Shown piece after piece: positions 60,556 through 64,000 of a stretch of DNA of 64,000 nucleotides. The stretch lies in assembly GCA_012103455.1 (NCBI GenBank), contig WLWT01000001.1, positions 3,975,288 to 4,039,287 of the forward strand, in the 5' to 3' direction. Position 1 is the stretch's first letter. Each line of letters begins with the position of its first letter. The notes beneath the pieces were generated by a model. It ran no database searches and was not told the DNA's origin. It saw only the letters and a list, made by a program, of their open reading frames with translations. The stretch is from Gammaproteobacteria bacterium. Lineage in GTDB: Bacteria > Pseudomonadota > Gammaproteobacteria > HK1. Both the position numbers and the translations under genes were made by a program.

Positions 60556-61655
60556 ATGATCGAGCGTAAACGGTTGCTAGCGGCGGCGATGACTGGTGCG
60601 CTCATGGCCGGCGGACTCGTGGCCGGTGGGCTCATGTCGGTGGCGCACGCGGCCACGATCATCAAGCTGGTCGCCATCGACGGCTATCCCGCAAAAGCCA
60701 TGTGGGTCAAAGAGTTTTCCAACTTCTTCATTGCCGGGGTCAACAGCGCCTGGCGCAAACCGGCAACTACGAAATCGACTGGCAAGAAGCCTATGGCGGC
60801 ACCATCGTCAAACCCAAAGGCGTACTCGAAGGCATCAAACTCGGTCTAGGCGACATCGGCATCGTCACCACCGTATTTCACAACTCGAAACTGCCGAGTC
60901 AGGCCATCGCCTTCGTCACCCCGTTTATCTGCACCGATGCGCGGGTAGTGGCAAAAGCCGTTGATGAACTGGCCCGCGAGTTCCCGCAAATGGCGGCGGA
61001 ACTGGACAAGCAAGACCAAGTGTATCTGGCCACCGGCGTGGTGCTGGATACCTATCAGGTCTTCAGCCGCAAGCCGGTCGCCGGCTTAAGCGATCTGGAA
61101 GGCGGCAAGATGGCGGGTGCGGGGTTCAACTTGCGTTATCTAGAAGGCATTGAGGGCGCCGCCGGGGTACGGGGCGGGCTGACCGATTTTTACAACTTGT
61201 TGCAAACCGGCGTTGTCGATCACGCCATGTTATGGCCGGAGGCGGCGAAGACTTTCAAAATCGCGGAAGTGGCCCCCTACATGCTCAAAGCCGACTTGGG
61301 CGCGGTGAACTCGAAGACGGTCACGGTCAACAAAAAGGTCTGGAAGAAATTACCCGATGAGGTCAAGGGTGTGCTACGGGAAGTGGCTATCGCCTATAGA
61401 GATCACGTCGCGCAAACGGCCATGGGACGGGCCGCGGCGAGTCTTGAGAGCTTCACCGATGCCGGCGGCAAAGTGGTACAGATGAATGACGGCGAACGCC
61501 GTGAATGGGCTAACGCCATGCCGAACATCGCCGTGGAATGGGCGCAGCGGCTAGACCGCAAGGGCGCGCCCGGCTCGGCCATGCTGAAAGCGTATATCGC
61601 TAAACTCAAAGCCGCCGGTTACTCGCCACTGCGCGACTGGGCGGCGGAACTCTAG
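60556..61655 (+). pseudogene. dctP: TRAP solute-binding protein (DctP family), frameshifted
   Basis: Frame 1 gives the signal peptide (MIERKRLLAAAMTGALMAGG ... SVAHA) and TIIKLVAIDGYPAKAMWVKE, then FSNFFIAGVN. At about 60743 one base is missing (GTCAACAGCGCC, expected GTCAACCAGCGCC). The other frame continues QRLAQTGNYEIDWQEAYGG, IVKPKGVLEGIKLGLGDIGI, MAGAGFNLRYLEGIEGAAGV, MLWPEAAKTFKIAEVAPYML to the stop. The Gly/Arg pattern near FNLRY matches DctP-like receptors. It is followed directly by dctQ and dctM, so the whole importer is nonfunctional unless the base is a sequencing error. GGAGGG precedes the ATG. Confidence 0.88.
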
Positions 61656-61689
61656 CCCCGGAACTCGGCCAACTAAAAGCCAATCCATC

Positions 61690-62232
61690 ATGTGGCCGGT
61701 GCTTCGCCGCGCTCTACACGGCGCGGCCATGGGCGCTAACGCCATCGGCACACTGATGGTGTTGGTCTTGGTGCTAGTGATCACCTTCGATGTGATCGCC
61801 CGCAGCGTATTCAACGCGCCGTTTCTCGGCGCTGTCGAAGTGGTGCAATTCTCCCTGGTGTTCATCGTCTTCGCCCAACTGCCCGACGTGGTGCGGGCCG
61901 GACGGCTGACCCGATCCGATGGACTGCTCATCTTGTTGGGCGGGCGCGCACCGCGGTTACAACGATGCTTACACCGCTGCATAGACACGCTGGCCGGCGC
62001 GCTGATGGCCGTCATCGCCATCGCCATCTGGCCTGAGTTCATCGCAGCGTACCAAGCCGATGACTACTTCGGGACACCGGGTATTTTCACCGCCCCCTGG
62101 TGGCCGCTGAAAGGGGTTATCTTCGTGAGTGCTTGCCTGTGCGCAGCCTTATTCGCGCTTCGTGTTGTACTCGGACCGGATATGGCACCCACCCCCGGGG
62201 AGCCAGGCGGGCAAGAATCCGAACACCGATGA
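61690..62232 (+). CDS. dctQ: TRAP transporter small permease (DctQ)
   Basis: A 180-residue protein with four membrane segments: LMVLVLVLVITFDVIARSVF, AVEVVQFSLVFIVFAQLPDV, LAGALMAVIAIAIWPEFIAA, VIFVSACLCAALFALRVVLG. These and the VRAGRLTRSD loop are typical of DctQ. It lies between the receptor and the large permease, overlapping the latter by 4 bp (ATGA). Confidence 0.9.
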   Translation: MWPVLRRALHGAAMGANAIGTLMVLVLVLVITFDVIARSVFNAPFLGAVEVVQFSLVFIVFAQLPDVVRAGRLTRSDGLLILLGGRAPRLQRCLHRCIDTLAGALMAVIAIAIWPEFIAAYQADDYFGTPGIFTAPWWPLKGVIFVSACLCAALFALRVVLGPDMAPTPGEPGGQESEHR

Positions 62233-63551
62233 GCCCTCTAGAACTCGGCATCGCCTCCGTCGTTGCCATCGTCGTCCTCATCTACATCGGCCTGTATATC
62301 CCGGCCGCCCTAGCTGTCGTCTCGTTTCTGTCCATCTGGCTCATGCGGGACAACTTCGAACTGGCGTTGAACCTCCTCAAGATTGCGATCAGCGATAACG
62401 TCATGGAATACACTTTCGCCACGGTACCGCTTTTTACCTTCATGGGATTAGTCGCCTCCAAAGCCGGACTCGGCGCGGATATCTATGCCGTCATGAACGA
62501 TGTGTTCAAGCGGGTGCGCGGCGGTATCGGCATGGCGACAGTGGGCGCCAATGCCGTATTCGCCGCGGTTACCGGCTCGTCGATTGCCTCAGCCTCCGTG
62601 TTTACTCGGGTCGCCGTGCCGGAAATGCTTCGCTTCGACTACAACCCACGGTTTGCCGTAGGCGTGGTGGCCGGATCATCCGTGCTCGGCATGATCATTC
62701 CGCCATCGGCCATGCTCATCATCTACTCCTTCGTCGCGGAGCAGTCCGTTGGCCAGATGTTCTTGGCGGGCATAGGCCCTGGACTGCTACTAGCGCTGGC
62801 GTATATAACCGCCATCTTTTTCATGGGCCGCTTTACTCCCCGCTTTATAGGCGGGCGCATAGGCGGCGGGTGCATGCATGACGATCAACAGCCACTCAGC
62901 GGCGCGCAAATCATGGCGCGCACCACGCCCACGCTGGCGCTTATAGTGACCGTCTTGGGCGGCATCTACACCGGCTGGATGACGCCGGTGGAAGCGGGCG
63001 CCATAGGCTCTATAGTAGCGCTGCTCATCGCTGTTCTCAGGCGGCGCTTAACGTGGCCGGCGTTCAAAGAAGCGCTGCTCGAAACCGGCCACATCACCGC
63101 CTCGATCCTATTCTTGATAACGGCGGCCTCCATCTACAGCCGCATGCTGGGGCTAGCGGACTTGCCTGGAGTGCTGGCGGCTTTATTGCACAACTATCAG
63201 CTCGAATTCCTGGGCGTGATGCTGATCTACGTGGTGCTCATGTTGTTTCTAGGCACGCTACTCGATACCGCCTCCATCATCCTCATCGTCGTGCCGCTCT
63301 TTTTGCCGATCATCGAACCCATGGGTTCGAGCCTAGTGTGGTTCGGTATCGTCACGGTAATAGGTGCGGAAATCGGCTTGCTGACACCACCGCTCGGTAT
63401 TTCATGTTTTGTTATCAAGAGTTCGCTAGGCGAGGACTGCGGCATTTCACTCAAGGATGTTTTTCTAGGTGCCTTGCCTTTCGCGTTCGTCATGTTGCTG
63501 GTGCTGGTGGTATTGATCCGTTGGCCCGCCATCAGTATCGGCATACTTTGA
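62229..63551 (+). CDS. dctM: TRAP transporter large permease (DctM)
   Basis: A 440-residue, twelve-segment permease: VPLFTFMGLVASKAGLGADI, AVTGSSIASASVFTRVAVPE, VVAGSSVLGMIIPPSAMLII, MTPVEAGAIGSIVALLIAVL, LLDTASIILIVVPLFLPIIE, TPPLGISCFVIKSSLGEDCG. The DctM signatures (GSS...PPS; LLTPP) are all present. ATG 62229 overlaps the dctQ stop. With dctQ it forms the transport domain for the receptor at 60556. Confidence 0.92.
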   Translation: MSPLELGIASVVAIVVLIYIGLYIPAALAVVSFLSIWLMRDNFELALNLLKIAISDNVMEYTFATVPLFTFMGLVASKAGLGADIYAVMNDVFKRVRGGIGMATVGANAVFAAVTGSSIASASVFTRVAVPEMLRFDYNPRFAVGVVAGSSVLGMIIPPSAMLIIYSFVAEQSVGQMFLAGIGPGLLLALAYITAIFFMGRFTPRFIGGRIGGGCMHDDQQPLSGAQIMARTTPTLALIVTVLGGIYTGWMTPVEAGAIGSIVALLIAVLRRRLTWPAFKEALLETGHITASILFLITAASIYSRMLGLADLPGVLAALLHNYQLEFLGVMLIYVVLMLFLGTLLDTASIILIVVPLFLPIIEPMGSSLVWFGIVTVIGAEIGLLTPPLGISCFVIKSSLGEDCGISLKDVFLGALPFAFVMLLVLVVLIRWPAISIGIL

Positions 63552-63656
63552 CTGCTTTCGAGGACCCACCCATGCGCTCGGTGACGCCGTACAACCTGAC
63601 TGCTATGCCTGGGCGCTCAAAAGCACAGGCCGAGAAGCATCAGGGCCAAGGAGCAT

Positions 63657-64000
63657 CTAAGATATTAAATTCGCTGCTGGAGACGATGGAAGATCTGACC
63701 CGCTTGGCGGGCGGGTAAGCGTTTTTATCAAGGCATCCACCGCCACTACCCCTTCGCCTTCGGGCCGAACCAACAGGGGGTTGATATCCAGTTCCAGCAG
63801 TGTGTCGTAATGATCCAGCGCATAAGCCGCCACTTTTTCAACGGTGTCGATAAACGCGTCGATATCACCGGCGGGTTTGCCGCGAAAGCCTTCAAGCAAT
63901 GGATAAACCTTAAGCGACCGGAGCGCCTCGGTAATATCCGCACGGGTCAAGGGCAGCAACAAAGGAACAGTATCTTTAAGAAGCTCCACTACAATACCAC
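63657..64000 (-). CDS. NDP-forming acyl-CoA synthetase, C-terminal end (ATP-grasp)
   Basis: The minus frame enters from the right edge, already open at base 64000: GIVVELLKDTVPLLLPLTRA, DITEALRSLKVYPLLEGFRG, KPAGDIDAFIDTVEKVAAYA, LELDINPLLVRPEGEGVVAV, then DALIKTL. This is the end of an ATP-grasp_5 subunit/domain of acetate-CoA ligase (ADP-forming) or acyl-CoA synthetase (the DINPLLV..G..AVDA signature). It makes acyl-CoA from the acid, ATP and CoA. The last 20 residues (SGSDLPSSPAANLIS) are not conserved. Most of the protein is outside the window. Confidence 0.85.
   Translation of the reverse strand, partial: GIVVELLKDTVPLLLPLTRADITEALRSLKVYPLLEGFRGKPAGDIDAFIDTVEKVAAYALDHYDTLLELDINPLLVRPEGEGVVAVDALIKTLTRPPSGSDLPSSPAANLIS

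Noticed and set aside
63572..63718. 48-codon plus-strand frame after dctM (MRSVTPYNLTAMPGRSK)
   Set aside because: Short, no family, and overlaps the end of the acyl-CoA synthetase gene on the other strand.
1..64000. Integron integrase, tRNA and rRNA genes
   Set aside because: Reading all frames I found no tyrosine recombinase with the expected motifs, no tRNA-like cloverleaf at cassette or island edges and no rRNA; a covariance scan would be needed to exclude tRNAs formally.

Overview
The window looks like a piece of a mobile-element-riddled pseudomonadotal (proteobacterial) chromosome. The housekeeping genes are catabolic: a biotin carboxylase of the methylcrotonyl-CoA type, 2-hydroxychromene-2-carboxylate isomerase-like, crotonases, an alkyl sulfatase, two TRAP transporter operons, a YihY/BrkB membrane protein, OsmC and an S9 peptidase. 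Gene order and family matches suggest a gamma- or betaproteobacterium, but no rRNA, tRNA or marker gene fixes the taxon. GC is high in the metabolic blocks and clearly lower in the accessory islands (about 6.6-9.2 kb, 12.5-14.2 kb, 37.7-39.4 kb, 53-55 kb).

Layout. 0-6 kb: carboxylase end, HCCA isomerase, a frameshifted PPPDE-like gene, an exported hypothetical protein and a VOC protein, separated by transposase remnants. 6.1-9.2 kb: a low-GC, mostly minus-strand run of integron-type gene cassettes with attC sites, including a probable type II restriction-modification cassette. 9.3-16 kb: GST fragment, IS91-like remnants, a chromate transporter gene broken by an IS5-family element, and a DUF262/HNH (GmrSD-like) defence gene. 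16.2-19.6 kb: a 3.4-kb block (DMT fragment, ParDE, enoyl-CoA hydratase, BtuF-like protein, DUF1289) repeated almost exactly at 33.0-36.4 kb. 20-24 kb: RadC-like protein, a plus-strand cassette with a good attC, HigBA, IS3 and GntR remnants. 25-28.5 kb: a large exported polymorphic-toxin-like protein followed by an exported ankyrin-repeat protein. 30.8-32.6 kb: a NotI-like restriction enzyme with a D12-class adenine methylase, flanked by IS91-like copies. 36.4-39.4 kb: TacAT and DUF4160/DUF2442 pairs. 40-45 kb: a second cassette array, broken by two copies of an IS630-type element. 46-51 kb: alkyl sulfatase plus a fused TRAP permease and TAXI receptor. 52-55.6 kb: a HigBA locus whose toxin gene is split by a MITE, ISKra4 remnants and a second copy of part of the 44-kb array. 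55.7-64 kb: ordinary metabolic genes and a DctPQM TRAP operon whose receptor gene is frameshifted.

The unifying theme is genome plasticity. No integron integrase is visible, so the attC arrays look like CALINs (cassette clusters without an integrase). They sit among one-ended IS91-like copies, two MITE families that share terminal repeats and leave 4-bp target duplications, and large segmental duplications. Many genes are captured at the moment of decay (chrA, dctP, higB, gntR, the pentapeptide-ion channel gene), and in several cases the uninterrupted reading frame can be rebuilt exactly by removing the inserted element.

The items most worth follow-up are the cassette-borne restriction-modification unit (6.5-8.6 kb), the pentapeptide-repeat/ion-channel fusion cassette reconstructed across an IS630 insertion (40.9-42.9 kb), the toxin/ankyrin pair (25-28.5 kb), and the MITE system that has repeatedly inserted into transposase and toxin genes.
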